A stretch of DNA of 64,000 nucleotides from Alcaligenaceae bacterium (GTDB lineage Bacteria > Pseudomonadota > Gammaproteobacteria > Burkholderiales > Burkholderiaceae_B), in assembly GCA_013416445.1 (NCBI GenBank), contig JACCER010000012.1, forward strand, positions 81,108-145,107, read 5' to 3'. The notes below the pieces were generated by a model. That model made no database searches, was not told where the DNA came from, and saw only the letters and a program-made list of their open reading frames with translations. Position numbers and translations under genes: made by a program. Each line of letters begins with the position of its first letter. Positions within the stretch are counted from its first letter, which is position 1. Below are positions 36,497-46,155 of the stretch, in pieces.

Positions 36497-37849
36497 ATGG
36501 CCAAATCAAAAACTATATTTGTCTGCAGTGAATGCGGCGGCAGTTGCCCCAAATGGGAGGGCAAATGCCCCCATTGCAACGCCTGGAATACATTGCAGGA
36601 AACGCGCGACCCGGGTGTGGCGCCACATCGCTTTGCCCCGTTGGCCGGGGCCAGTCCCATACGCAGCCTGGCAGAAATCGAGGCGCGCGAACTGCCGCGC
36701 CAGCCTACGGGCATAGCCGAATTCGACCGAGTGCTGGGAGGTGGCCTGGTTACGGGGGCGGTGGTGCTTATCGGTGGTGATCCCGGCATAGGCAAGTCGA
36801 CCCTGGTGCTGCAGGCTTTGGTATCGCTGTCGCATGTCGTAAAAGTGCTTTATGTGACAGGTGAAGAATCGGCCGAGCAGGTTGCCCTGCGGGCCCGGCG
36901 CCTGGAACTTGCCACGGGCGACGTCGACCTGCTGGCCGAGATCCGCCTTGAAGCCATACTGGCGGCGCTGTCCGAACAACGCCCCAGCGTAGCTGTCATC
37001 GACTCCATACAAACGCTGTACTCCAGCGAACTCAGCGCGGCGCCCGGTTCCGTGTCGCAAGTGCGCGAATGCGCGGCCCAGCTTACGCGCATGGCCAAGC
37101 AAACCGGCATTACCATTGTGCTTATCGGGCATGTCACCAAAGATGGGACGCTGGCAGGGCCGCGTGTTCTGGAACATATTGTCGATACGGTGTTGTATTT
37201 CGAAGGTGATACGCATTCGTCTTTTCGACTGGTTCGGGCGTTCAAGAATCGCTTTGGCGCCGTCAATGAACTAGGCGTTTTTGCCATGACCGACCGCGGT
37301 TTGCGAGGTGTTTCCAACCCATCGGCCCTGTTTTTGTCACAGCATGAACAAGATGTGGCGGGGTCTTGTGTCATGGCGACGCAAGAGGGTACGCGGCCTT
37401 TGCTGGTCGAAATCCAGGCGCTGGTCGATACGGCCCATGTACCCAATCCGCGCAGGCTGTCGGTGGGGCTCGAAGGCACGCGGCTGGCCATGCTGCTGGC
37501 GGTCTTGCACCGGCATGCCGGGGTGGTTACGTTTGACCAAGATGTCTTTGTCAATGCAGTGGGTGGCGTGAAAATTACCGAGCCCGCCGCTGACTTGGCC
37601 GTTTTGTTGGCTATCATGTCGTCGTTGCGCGATAGGCCCTTGCCTAAAGGCTTGGTGGTTTTTGGCGAGGTTGGCTTGGCGGGTGAAATCCGGCCGGCTC
37701 CGCGCGGGCAAGAACGTCTTAAAGAAGCAGCCAAACTGGGTTTCAGCGTTGCCCTTATTCCCAAGGCAAATGCGCCCAGGCAGGCAATAGAAGGGCTGGA
37801 AATATGGGCAGTCGACCGTGTCGACGCGGCCATAGATCGTTTACGCTAG
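36497..37849 (+). CDS. radA: DNA repair protein RadA
   Basis: 450 aa. N-terminal zinc finger CSECGG-x-C-x5-C-PHCNAW form, Walker A GGDPGIGKST, the RadA KNRFG motif in FKNRFGAVNELG, and a C-terminal Lon-like domain (ADLAVLLAIMSSLRDRPLP, VFGEVGLAGEIR). Helps recombination intermediates branch-migrate. Starts 28 nt after the SDR stop. Confidence 0.96.
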   Translation: MAKSKTIFVCSECGGSCPKWEGKCPHCNAWNTLQETRDPGVAPHRFAPLAGASPIRSLAEIEARELPRQPTGIAEFDRVLGGGLVTGAVVLIGGDPGIGKSTLVLQALVSLSHVVKVLYVTGEESAEQVALRARRLELATGDVDLLAEIRLEAILAALSEQRPSVAVIDSIQTLYSSELSAAPGSVSQVRECAAQLTRMAKQTGITIVLIGHVTKDGTLAGPRVLEHIVDTVLYFEGDTHSSFRLVRAFKNRFGAVNELGVFAMTDRGLRGVSNPSALFLSQHEQDVAGSCVMATQEGTRPLLVEIQALVDTAHVPNPRRLSVGLEGTRLAMLLAVLHRHAGVVTFDQDVFVNAVGGVKITEPAADLAVLLAIMSSLRDRPLPKGLVVFGEVGLAGEIRPAPRGQERLKEAAKLGFSVALIPKANAPRQAIEGLEIWAVDRVDAAIDRLR

Positions 37850-37868
37850 GTGGAATGGCGTGTTTGTA

Positions 37869-37902
37869 GGTCGGGCCGAGCACGCCAGTGCCGTCGTCCG
37901 AC
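37869..37902. repeat. Decayed REP-type palindrome
   Basis: GTCGGGCCGAGCACGCCAGT then GCCGTCGTCCGAC, after radA. Outer arms kept, centre diverged. Confidence 0.5.
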
Positions 37903-37959
37903 AAAATGACCGTATCACAACACGCTAGGCATATGCGCCGGATTATTCAGGGGTAAGTT

Positions 37960-38736
37960 TTGGATTGGTATGTAGTGGCATTAGGGTGCTTGTTGTCTGG
38001 CGCTCTTATCGGATTTATGGGTGGCGTGCTGGGCATAGGCGGGGGGCTGTTGGCCATTCCCCTGCTGGGACTCGTCCTGAATATGGAACAGCAACTGGCG
38101 CAGGGCACGGCGCTCATCATGGTGTTGCCCGCTGTCCTCATGACGGTACGCAAGTACAACCAGAAAGCCAGAATCAATTTTTATGCAGCCGGGGCAGGCG
38201 CTGCGGGTTCCATTGTTTTTACCTGGGTGGGGGCGCAAATCGCCTTGGGCATAGACCCGGTGCTGTTGCGTCGTATCTACGCCAGCTTTGTCCTGTGCAT
38301 TGCTCTATTCTATTTTTATCAAAGCCGGCGCACCAGTCAGGCGCAACAGCCCCAAAAGGCGCGCCGCGAAGTGGAAGAGTTTCACAAAGGCTGGTTCGTC
38401 CTGATAGGCAGCCTGGCGGGCCTGGCTGGTGGCGTTTTTGGCGTTGGTGGGTCGGTACTGGTGGTGCCCATACTGACCACGGTGTTTTGCCTGACGCAAG
38501 TTGGCGCGCAGGCGCTGGCCTTGTCCATGATAGTGCCCGGCACGTTTGTGGCGTTATTCGCCTATGCGGCGCATGGTCAGGCCGACTGGCTGGTTGGCGT
38601 TCCCATGGCGCTGGGCAGTATCTTTTTTGTTCCCTATGGCGTGAAGCTGGCCTATGCCTTGCCTGAGCCGCGCCTGAAGCTGGCCTTTGCCTGTATGCTG
38701 CTGGTCATCATGGTATTACTGTTGATAAAGGCCTGA
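37960..38736 (+). CDS. TauE/SafE-family membrane protein
   Basis: 258 aa, about eight membrane helices in two repeated halves, each with the glycine-rich start GVLGIGGGLLAIPLL and GVFGVGGSVLVVPIL that defines the TauE/SafE (DUF81) sulfite-exporter-like family. The start is TTG 37960 with AGGGG upstream. It lies far from the tau operon, so a sulfite role is only possible. Five bases before the permease gene. Confidence 0.87.
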   Translation: MDWYVVALGCLLSGALIGFMGGVLGIGGGLLAIPLLGLVLNMEQQLAQGTALIMVLPAVLMTVRKYNQKARINFYAAGAGAAGSIVFTWVGAQIALGIDPVLLRRIYASFVLCIALFYFYQSRRTSQAQQPQKARREVEEFHKGWFVLIGSLAGLAGGVFGVGGSVLVVPILTTVFCLTQVGAQALALSMIVPGTFVALFAYAAHGQADWLVGVPMALGSIFFVPYGVKLAYALPEPRLKLAFACMLLVIMVLLLIKA

Positions 38737-38740
38737 TCTT

Positions 38741-41245
38741 ATGTGTGCAAGCCGGTTTTCCAATGTATTACTGGGCCTGCGCGCCTTGCGTCGCGACTGG
38801 CACTCCGGGGAAATACGCCTGTTGCTGTTGGCCCTGGTGATTGCGGTGGCGGCTGTTACCAGCGTGGGTTTTTTGGCTGATCGTGTAGGTCGCGCCCTGG
38901 AGCGCGATTCAGCCCAAATGCTGGGCGGCGACCTGGCCTTGCAGGCTGACGAAGCACTGCCTGACGCATTTTTTGATCAGGCGCGTGCTCTGGGCCTTGA
39001 TACCGCTCAGACCTTGCAGTTTCCATCCATGGTCAGTAGCGAAGGTCATGCTCAGCTTGTTGCACTGAAAGCGGTTTCGCAGGCCTATCCGCTGCGTGGC
39101 CAGTTGCGCCTGTCCGACACAAGCTCTGGCAAAGGGGCGGCTGCTCGGGGAATACCTGCGGCGGGTACTGTGTGGGTCGATCCCCAAGTATTGGGTTTGC
39201 TGGGCATTTCGGTGGGCGACAGCATAGTGGTGGGTGAGCAGCGCATGAAAGTCGCCGCAGTGATTACCTATGAGCCTGACCGGGGCATGCAGTTTGTGAA
39301 TGTGGCGCCGCGCGTCATGCTCGGTCTGTCCGATCTGCCAGCTACCGGGCTGGTGGCGCCAGGCAGCCGCGTGGGCTATCAGTTGTTGGTGGCGGGGCGG
39401 GTCGATGGCGTCAAGGCTTATAAAAACTGGCTGGATACGCATATGCAACGCGGGCAAAAATTAAGCTCGCTGGAAACCAATCGGCCAGAAGTGCAACGTG
39501 CCTTGGTGCGTGCCCATCAGTTTCTGATTCTGGTCGCCTTGTTGACCGTCATGATAGCCGCGGTGGCGGTGGCACTGGCAGCAAGGCGCTTCGGCCTGCG
39601 CCATCAGGATGGCATCGCCATCATGCGTTGCCTGGGCGCCAGTAAATCGCAACTCACCACTATGCTCTGGCTGCAGTTTTTGTTGCTGGCCATGATTGCA
39701 TCGGTAATCGGCGCCGTGGCTGGTTACGTTGTGCATCAAGGCCTGGTAGCCGTGGTTGCCGTATGGCTGGACACCAGCCTGCCGTCGGCCTCGTGGGAGC
39801 CCGCCTTGCAAGGGCTGGTAACCGGTGTTTTGTTGTTGCTGGGCTTTGCCTTGCCCCCATTGGCGGCATTGCGCCAGGTTGCGCCGGCGCGTGTCTTGCG
39901 GCGCGATGCCTCGATTACACTGACCCGGCGCTGGCCTGCGTATAGCCTGGGTCTGGCGGCTTTTTTCGTGTTGATATTGTGGATATCCGGCGACCTGCGT
40001 CTTAGCATGGTCGTGTCGGGCGGCTTTCTGGCCGCGTTTCTTGCCTTTGCCTTGCTGGCTTATGTGCTGGTGTGGGCTTTAGGTTTTATGCGCTATCGGG
40101 TCAATGGCCATCCGGCCTTGCGCTTTGCCCTGGCTGGCATGGCGCGTCGGCGCGGGCTAACGGTAACCCAGCTTTGTTCCCTGGCCATGGGGCTGATGAT
40201 ATTGCTGTTGCTGGCGATTACCCGTACTGATTTACTGCAGGGCTGGCAAAGTACCTTGCCGCCCGATGCCCCCAATACCTTCCTGATCAACATCCAGACC
40301 GATCAGCAGCCCGCCGTAGCAGCTCGACTGCAGCAGGCCGGCATCAGCGGCGCCCAGCTTCTGCCCATGGTGCGCGGGCGCCTGCTTGCCATCAACCAGC
40401 AGCAAATCAGCCCCGACGACTATACCGATGACCGCGCCAGGCGCCTGGTAGATCGCGAGTTTAATTTGTCGTATGCGACGGTGCTGCCTTCCAGCAATGA
40501 CATCAAGCAGGGGCGCTGGCTGAATCCCGACAAGCCCGAAGTGTCCCTGGAAAGTGGCCTGGCCAAAACGCTGGGCATCAAGCTGAACGATACGCTGGGC
40601 TTTGATGTGGCGGGTCGTTCCGTCGAGGTCACGGTAACCAGCCTGCGCGAAGTCAAATGGGATTCCTTTCAGGCCAATTTTTTTGCCATCATGAGCCCGG
40701 CGGCCCTGAAAGATGCGCCCGCCACTTTCATGACGTCCATGCATGTGCCAGCTTCGGATACCACGCTTACGCAAAGCCTGGTGCGGGAATTTCCCAATCT
40801 GACTATATTCGACGTGGGTTCCATATTGGGGCAGGTGCAGCATGTGCTGGACCAAGTGGTGCAGGCCGTGCAACTGCTGTTCCTGTTTACGGTGCTGGCT
40901 GGTGTCCTGGTTCTGGGGGCGGCCCTGTTCTCAACGCGTGACGAACGTATGCATGAAGTCGCTGTGTTGCGGGCCCTGGGTGCAAGCGGCCGTCAGCTGG
41001 CGAGCGCCTTGCGTGTTGAACTGCTGGTGCTGGGAGCCATGGCGGGCCTGTTGGCGGCGTTTGGCGCGGTGACGATAGCCTGGGTACTGGCCGAGCAGGT
41101 TTTTGATTTTCCCCTGACCTTAAGTTGGTGGCCTTGGGTAACGGGAATGGCACTGGGTATGTCGGCTGCGACCTTGGGTGGTGGCATGGCGCTGTCTGGG
41201 GTGCTCAAGACACCACCCTTGGTGATTTTACGGGAGGCTGCATGA
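38741..41245 (+). CDS. FtsX-like ABC transporter permease (YbbP-type)
   Basis: 834 aa. One N-terminal helix (LLLLALVIAVAAVTSVGFLA), a large periplasmic MacB-like domain, then two FtsX-type membrane blocks (about residues 265-390 and 720-834) with helices between. The layout matches the YbbP permease family. Its ATPase partner (YbbA/LolD-like) is not adjacent and the gene is followed, with an ATGA overlap, by KDO kinase. Such permeases extract lipids or lipoproteins, or release enzymes, from the membrane; the substrate here is unknown. Confidence 0.85.
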   Translation: MCASRFSNVLLGLRALRRDWHSGEIRLLLLALVIAVAAVTSVGFLADRVGRALERDSAQMLGGDLALQADEALPDAFFDQARALGLDTAQTLQFPSMVSSEGHAQLVALKAVSQAYPLRGQLRLSDTSSGKGAAARGIPAAGTVWVDPQVLGLLGISVGDSIVVGEQRMKVAAVITYEPDRGMQFVNVAPRVMLGLSDLPATGLVAPGSRVGYQLLVAGRVDGVKAYKNWLDTHMQRGQKLSSLETNRPEVQRALVRAHQFLILVALLTVMIAAVAVALAARRFGLRHQDGIAIMRCLGASKSQLTTMLWLQFLLLAMIASVIGAVAGYVVHQGLVAVVAVWLDTSLPSASWEPALQGLVTGVLLLLGFALPPLAALRQVAPARVLRRDASITLTRRWPAYSLGLAAFFVLILWISGDLRLSMVVSGGFLAAFLAFALLAYVLVWALGFMRYRVNGHPALRFALAGMARRRGLTVTQLCSLAMGLMILLLLAITRTDLLQGWQSTLPPDAPNTFLINIQTDQQPAVAARLQQAGISGAQLLPMVRGRLLAINQQQISPDDYTDDRARRLVDREFNLSYATVLPSSNDIKQGRWLNPDKPEVSLESGLAKTLGIKLNDTLGFDVAGRSVEVTVTSLREVKWDSFQANFFAIMSPAALKDAPATFMTSMHVPASDTTLTQSLVREFPNLTIFDVGSILGQVQHVLDQVVQAVQLLFLFTVLAGVLVLGAALFSTRDERMHEVAVLRALGASGRQLASALRVELLVLGAMAGLLAAFGAVTIAWVLAEQVFDFPLTLSWWPWVTGMALGMSAATLGGGMALSGVLKTPPLVILREAA

Positions 41246-41940
41246 GTCTTGCCATCAGGGCTCAAGATCTGCGTTGCGATGGCGGCGCTATGCGCTACGA
41301 TGCCAATCGCCTGGCAGACCCCGGGCTGTCCTTGTTTGATCCTTCGCAGCCGCAACTCAGGGCTGTAGCGGTTGGCAAGGGCGGGCGGCAGGCAGCCTGG
41401 TTCGTTGAGAACGGATTTGGCCAGGGCGTGTTGCGCCACTACCAGCGGGGCGGCCTGATAGCCAGGATCAGCTCCAATCGCTATATCTGGACCGGTGCGA
41501 CGGCTACCCGTTCATTTGCCGAGTTTGATTTGCTGCAATTCATGTATGAGCAGGGCTTGCCTGTGCCCAAACCGATTGCAGCAGCCTATTGGCGCTGCGG
41601 TTTTACTTATCGCGCCGCGATCCTGATAGAACGCATTGCCGGGGTCCAGCCTTTGGTCGATATGCTGGCGCTTGGCAACCAGGCGGCAGTTGCGCGAGCT
41701 GTTTTTGATATGCACGAGGCGGGTATCTGGCATTCCGATTTGAATGCGTACAATATCCTGCTTGACGACGCGGGTAAGGTCTGGCTGATCGATTTCGACA
41801 AATGTCGCAGGCAGCTTGTGTCGCCTGAGCGGCGGCAGGCCAACTTGTTGCGCTTGCGTCGTTCTCTAGAGAAGCTGGCTGGCCAGGTCGGCGTTTCGTG
41901 GTGGGATGAGATGGATCGCGCTTACCAGCTTCTTGTATAG
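41242..41940 (+). CDS. kdkA: 3-deoxy-D-manno-octulosonic acid (KDO) kinase
   Basis: 232 aa. Kinase fold with a lysine-poor N-lobe, catalytic loop IWHSDLNAYNILLD and metal motif WLIDFDKCR; ISSNRYIWTGATATRSFAEFDLL and GLPVPKPIAAAY are typical of KdkA, which phosphorylates KDO of lipid A precursor in Bordetella, Haemophilus and Vibrio. The ATG at 41242 overlaps the permease stop; a longer frame upstream is antisense or out of phase with the permease. WaaP-like kinases are an alternative. Confidence 0.85.
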   Translation: MSLAIRAQDLRCDGGAMRYDANRLADPGLSLFDPSQPQLRAVAVGKGGRQAAWFVENGFGQGVLRHYQRGGLIARISSNRYIWTGATATRSFAEFDLLQFMYEQGLPVPKPIAAAYWRCGFTYRAAILIERIAGVQPLVDMLALGNQAAVARAVFDMHEAGIWHSDLNAYNILLDDAGKVWLIDFDKCRRQLVSPERRQANLLRLRRSLEKLAGQVGVSWWDEMDRAYQLLV

Positions 41941-41957
41941 GCGGAAGGCATGAAGGG

Positions 41958-41990
41958 TGTCGGATTACGCCTTTGGCTAATCCGGCCTAC
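41958..41990. repeat. Short REP-type palindrome
   Basis: TGTCGGATTACGCCTTTGGC then TAATCCGGCCTAC, after kdkA, in the reverse orientation to most copies. Confidence 0.7.
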
Positions 41991-42032
41991 ATTCCCCGTT
42001 GAGTTCGTGGCGCTTGTGGAATATGTTGGTTT

Positions 42033-42069
42033 ATAGGCCTGATTAACGCCGAAGGCGCGTAATCCGGCA
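42033..42069. repeat. Short REP-type palindrome
   Basis: ATAGGCCTGATTAACGCCGA then AGGCGCGTAATCCGGCAT, opposite in orientation to the copy about 75 nt upstream. The two together make a divergent REP pair between kdkA and potF. Confidence 0.65.
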
Positions 42070-42154
42070 TTTAGGTCTGCCTTGGTTGGGAAAAAGCATT
42101 ATCATCTCGCTTTTTGGCTTTTAAGCTTTTGTATTGTCTGGGGGGAGGCTCGCA

Positions 42155-43255
42155 ATGAAATTCAGCATGGCGAAACGACTGCTGCTGGGCGCGGCGCTGG
42201 TTGCCGCAGTATCGTCCGTTGGGGCGCAAAACAAGGTCGTGAATGTCTACAACTGGGCCGAATATACGGCTCCGGATACGATCTCCGGCTTCGAAAAAGC
42301 CACGGGCATCAAGGCTCGCTACGATGTCTACGATAGCAACGATACTTTGCAGGCCAAACTGTTAACTGGGAAATCCGGTTACGACGTGGTCGTGCCTTCC
42401 ACGCACTATGCTGCGCGTCAGGTCGAAGGCGGCCTGTTCCAGAAGCTGGATAAATCGAAAATACCCAACTGGAAATACCTCGACCAGGACATCATGGACC
42501 TGGTCGCGTCAGTGGATCCGGGCAATGAATATCTGGTGCCCTGGGGCTATGGCACCAACGGCCTGGGCTACAACGTCAGCAAGGTCAAGGAAATCATGGG
42601 CGAAGACGCGCCCCTGAACAGCTGGGACATGCTGTTCAAGCCCGAAAATGCGGCCAAGCTCAAGGCTTGCGGCATTTCTGTGCTCGACGAGGCCGCGCAA
42701 GTATTTCCAGCAGTTCTGCATTATCTGGGCAAAGACCCCAACAGCAGCCAACCCGACGACTACAAGCAGGCGCTAGACCTGCTGAAAACCATACGCCCCT
42801 ATATCAGGCAGTTCAGTTCATCGGGCTATATTGATGAAATGGCGGCTGGTGATCTGTGCATGGCCTATGCGTTTTCGGGCGATGTCATGATTGCACGCCA
42901 CCGTGCCCAGGAAGCCAAAAAGGGCTACGTCATTGACTATTACATCCCGCAGGGTGGCGCTCCGGCCTGGTTCGACACCATGGCCATCCCCAAAGGCGCG
43001 GCCAACGTTGACGCAGCCCTGGCGTTCATCAACTATATTGAAACCCCAGAAGTGCATGCGGCCATTACTAATACCATGTTCTACCCCAACGCCAACAAAG
43101 AGGCGCGTAAGTATGTTATTAAAGATGTGGCCGACAACCCCATGATTTACCCGCCCACCGAGGTCGCCAAGACCTTGTATGTGATCAAACCGCAGCCCTT
43201 GCCCATACAGCGCCTGCAAACGCGCATGTGGGCCGAACTCAAGTCGGGAAGGTAA
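42155..43255 (+). CDS. potF: Putrescine-type polyamine-binding periplasmic protein
   Basis: 366 aa. Signal peptide ending near SSVGAQN. VVNVYNWAEYTAPDTISGFE, KLLTGKSGYDVVVPS, VPWGYGTNGLGYN and the C-terminal IQRLQTRMWAELKSGR are typical of PotF/SpuD. Binds polyamine for the importer. ATG at 42155 with GGGGGAGG upstream. First of potFGHI. Confidence 0.93.
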   Translation: MKFSMAKRLLLGAALVAAVSSVGAQNKVVNVYNWAEYTAPDTISGFEKATGIKARYDVYDSNDTLQAKLLTGKSGYDVVVPSTHYAARQVEGGLFQKLDKSKIPNWKYLDQDIMDLVASVDPGNEYLVPWGYGTNGLGYNVSKVKEIMGEDAPLNSWDMLFKPENAAKLKACGISVLDEAAQVFPAVLHYLGKDPNSSQPDDYKQALDLLKTIRPYIRQFSSSGYIDEMAAGDLCMAYAFSGDVMIARHRAQEAKKGYVIDYYIPQGGAPAWFDTMAIPKGAANVDAALAFINYIETPEVHAAITNTMFYPNANKEARKYVIKDVADNPMIYPPTEVAKTLYVIKPQPLPIQRLQTRMWAELKSGR

Positions 43256-43259
43256 GTTT

Positions 43260-44390
43260 ATGCTGGATGCTCGCCTTGCTGCGTCTCCCAGGTCCGGAGA
43301 CGCCGACGAGTTTGTTCGCGTAGAAGAAGTCGTCAAGATATTCGGCGATACCGTGGCGGTGAACTCGGTGAACCTTTCGGTGCGCCGCCACGAGATCTTC
43401 GCCTTGCTGGGCAGTTCCGGGTGCGGCAAGTCGACCCTGCTGCGCATGCTGGCTGGCTTCGAAGAAGCCACTTCTGGCCGTATTTATCTCGATAACGAAG
43501 ACATCACCAGCCTGCCGCCTTACCGGCGTCCGGTGAACATGATGTTTCAGTCATATGCACTGTTTCCGCACATGACAGTCGAAGCCAATGTGGCTTTTGG
43601 CCTGAAACAAGAAGGCGTGCCCAAGAATGAAATTCACGAGCGTGTCTTCGAGGCCCTGGACCTCGTGCAAATGGGCGGCTATGCGCGTCGCAAGCCCCAC
43701 CAGATGTCAGGCGGGCAGCAGCAGCGCGTGGCCCTGGCGCGCAGCCTGGTCAAGCGCCCCAAGCTGTTGCTGCTCGACGAACCCATGTCGGCGCTCGACA
43801 AGCAAATTCGCCAGAAGACCCAGATCGAACTGGCCAAAATACTGGATCAGGTCGGGGTGACTTGTATCATGGTGACCCATGATCAGGAAGAAGCCATGAC
43901 CATGGCGCATCGCCTGGCGGTCATGTCGGAAGGGCAGATCATACAGTCAGGTACGCCCCAAGATGTTTATACTTTTCCCAACTCACGCTTTGTGGCGGGC
44001 TTTATTGGCTCGACCAATCTGTTTACCGGCACCATTGTGGTAGACGAACCCGACCATGTCCTGATCGAAAGCGCCGACCTGACCCGGCCTTTATATGTGA
44101 ATCACGGTATTAGCGAGGCCCTGGGCATGGAAATTCATGTGTCGGTGCGCCCCGAGCATGTTCGGGTGCAACGTACGCGACCAGACTCAGAGTCCAACTG
44201 GGGGCATGGTATGGTCAGCCATGTGGCCTGGATGGGCAGTTATGCCAGATATCAGATACGTCTTGATTCCGGCCTGGTTCTCGAAGCCACTGTACCAGGC
44301 CAGTTATTGGCGCAGGCTGACGCGCCCGGTGTCGACGACGAAGTCTTTGCGTGCTGGTCCAGCGATAGCGCTACCGTTTTGCCATCATGA
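43260..44390 (+). CDS. potG: Polyamine ABC transporter ATPase
   Basis: 376 aa. Walker [10 protein letters not shown], signature [15 protein letters not shown], Walker [13 protein letters not shown], switch HDQEEA, and a C-terminal TOBE domain with [11 protein letters not shown]. PotG-type length and order. Overlaps potH by ATGA. Confidence 0.94.
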   Translation: MLDARLAASPRSGDADEFVRVEEVVKIFGDTVAVNSVNLSVRRHEIFALLGSSGCGKSTLLRMLAGFEEATSGRIYLDNEDITSLPPYRRPVNMMFQSYALFPHMTVEANVAFGLKQEGVPKNEIHERVFEALDLVQMGGYARRKPHQMSGGQQQRVALARSLVKRPKLLLLDEPMSALDKQIRQKTQIELAKILDQVGVTCIMVTHDQEEAMTMAHRLAVMSEGQIIQSGTPQDVYTFPNSRFVAGFIGSTNLFTGTIVVDEPDHVLIESADLTRPLYVNHGISEALGMEIHVSVRPEHVRVQRTRPDSESNWGHGMVSHVAWMGSYARYQIRLDSGLVLEATVPGQLLAQADAPGVDDEVFACWSSDSATVLPS

Positions 44391-45316
44391 ATAAGTTTTC
44401 CTGGCGACAGGCCTGGCCTGCGGCAAGAAGCTGGGCCATAGCACCGCCATTCTTGTGGCTGGCCCTGTTCTTGCTGGTGCCATTTCTGTTGGTGCTGAAG
44501 ATCAGTTTCGCCGACCTGAAGTTTGGCGTTCCGCCTTATACCGCCCTGGTCGACATCAAAGACGAAACCTTATCGGTGGTGCTGAATCTGCGTGGCTACG
44601 CCTTGCTGTTTACCGACAGCCTGTATATTGCGACCTATCTGAATTCAGTCAAGATGGCCGCTATAACCACGTTGTGCTGCGCCCTGATAGGCTATCCCAT
44701 GGCTTACTATATTGCGCGCTCGAAGCCGGCCATACGCAATGTGCTGCTGTTGGCCGTGATCATGCCGTTCTGGACGTCGTTGCTGTTGCGTGTATATGCG
44801 TGGGTGGGCATTTTGCGCAACGACGGCTTGCTGAACAAGCTGCTGCAGTGGCTGGGTATTATCAGCGCGCCGCTGGAAATATACCGCACCGACCTGGCGG
44901 TGTATATCGGGCTAATTTACGCTTATCTGCCGTTCGTCATCCTGCCGTTGTACGCCAACCTGGTCAAGCTGGACATTCGTTTGCTTGAAGCTGCCTATGA
45001 CCTTGGCGCGCGGCCCTGGAAGGCTTTTTTACGCATAACTCTGCCCTTGTCCATGCCTGGCGCCATTGCCGGAGCCATGCTGGTGTTTATCCCGTCGGTG
45101 GGTGAATACGTGATTCCCGAGATGCTGGGTGGCGCCAATACCCTGATGATGGGCCGCGTCATGTGGACCGAGTTCTTCAATAATGCCGACTGGCCCATGG
45201 CGGCGGCGGTTACGTGCATCATGGTGTTGCTGCTGTTGGTGCCGCTGGTTATCTTTCAGTACAACCAGATCAAGCAACTGGAAATACAAAAACGGAGGCG
45301 TAATGACCCGGCCTGA
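44387..45316 (+). CDS. potH: Polyamine ABC transporter permease, PotH type
   Basis: 309 aa, six membrane helices with an N-terminal cytoplasmic lead. Permease coupling loop EAAYDLGARPWKAFLRITLPLS. FFLL-rich first helix, IPSVGEYVIPEMLGG is characteristic of PotB/PotH. Overlaps potI by 14 nt. Confidence 0.93.
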   Translation: MNKFSWRQAWPAARSWAIAPPFLWLALFLLVPFLLVLKISFADLKFGVPPYTALVDIKDETLSVVLNLRGYALLFTDSLYIATYLNSVKMAAITTLCCALIGYPMAYYIARSKPAIRNVLLLAVIMPFWTSLLLRVYAWVGILRNDGLLNKLLQWLGIISAPLEIYRTDLAVYIGLIYAYLPFVILPLYANLVKLDIRLLEAAYDLGARPWKAFLRITLPLSMPGAIAGAMLVFIPSVGEYVIPEMLGGANTLMMGRVMWTEFFNNADWPMAAAVTCIMVLLLLVPLVIFQYNQIKQLEIQKRRRNDPA

Positions 45317-46103
45317 TCCCGTGCTGCGCGCCATCGTCCTGACCCTGGGTTATGGGTTTCTGTACGTGCCTATACTTTGCCTGATGGCATTTTCTTTCAA
45401 CGACTCGGCCATGATGACCTCCTGGACGGGGTTTTCCCTGAAATGGTATGTGGAACTGTTCAACGATCAGGCCTTGCTTGGCGCCGCCAGGCTGTCTTTG
45501 CTGATTGCGGCGCTAACTGCCACGGCTGCTGTCATCATTGGCACCTGGGCAGGTTATGTGCTGGCGCGCATGGGGAGGTTTCGCGGCTTCGCCTTGTACA
45601 TAGGCATGCTCAGCGCACCGCTGGTCATGCCTGAAGTGGTGTTGGGCATTTCGCTGTTATTGATGTTTGTGGAAATCAGTGAATTGTTCGGCTGGCCTGC
45701 GGGCAACGGCATATTCACCATCTGGGTGGGGCATGTCACCTTGTGCATGGCCTATGTGGCGGTCATCATACAGTCGCGCATACGCGATCTTGACCGTTCT
45801 CTGGAAGAGGCCGCCCTGGATCTCGGCGCAACCCCGCTCAAGGTGTTTTTCGTTATCACCTTGCCCATGATCATTCCGGCCCTGCTGGCTGCCTGGTTGT
45901 TGGCGTTCACGCTGTCACTGGACGACGTGGTGATAGCATCATTCCTGTCGGGGCCGGGCTACACAACTTTGCCACTGGAAGTTTTTTCACGGGTGCGCCT
46001 GGGTTTAAAACCAGAAATCAACGCGCTTGCGACATTGTTCATGCTGGCCGTAGGCATAGCCGTAGTGGTCGCCAATCGTATGCAGTGGCGCAAGAAAACG
46101 TAG
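45303..46103 (+). CDS. potI: Polyamine ABC transporter permease, PotI type
   Basis: 266 aa, six membrane helices. MTRPDPVLRAIVLTLGYGFL, FNDSAMMTSWTGFSLKWY and coupling loop EEAALDLGATPLKVFFVITLP with SLDDVVIASFLSGPG are PotI features. GGAGG precedes the ATG at 45303; a longer frame upstream is a shadow of potH. Last gene of potFGHI, followed by a strong short palindrome. Confidence 0.93.
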   Translation: MTRPDPVLRAIVLTLGYGFLYVPILCLMAFSFNDSAMMTSWTGFSLKWYVELFNDQALLGAARLSLLIAALTATAAVIIGTWAGYVLARMGRFRGFALYIGMLSAPLVMPEVVLGISLLLMFVEISELFGWPAGNGIFTIWVGHVTLCMAYVAVIIQSRIRDLDRSLEEAALDLGATPLKVFFVITLPMIIPALLAAWLLAFTLSLDDVVIASFLSGPGYTTLPLEVFSRVRLGLKPEINALATLFMLAVGIAVVVANRMQWRKKT

Positions 46104-46135
46104 GTTGGATTAGCGCTGCGCGCTAGTCCAACCTA
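46101..46135. repeat. Strong short palindrome after potI (REP family)
   Basis: TAGGTTGGATTAGCGC and GCGCTAGTCCAACCTA pair over 16 bp with one G-T pair and a 3-nt loop. No T-run, so it is not a canonical terminator, though it may protect or end the pot mRNA. Confidence 0.75.
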
Positions 46136-46155
46136 TAAAATTAAGGAATCCCGTC

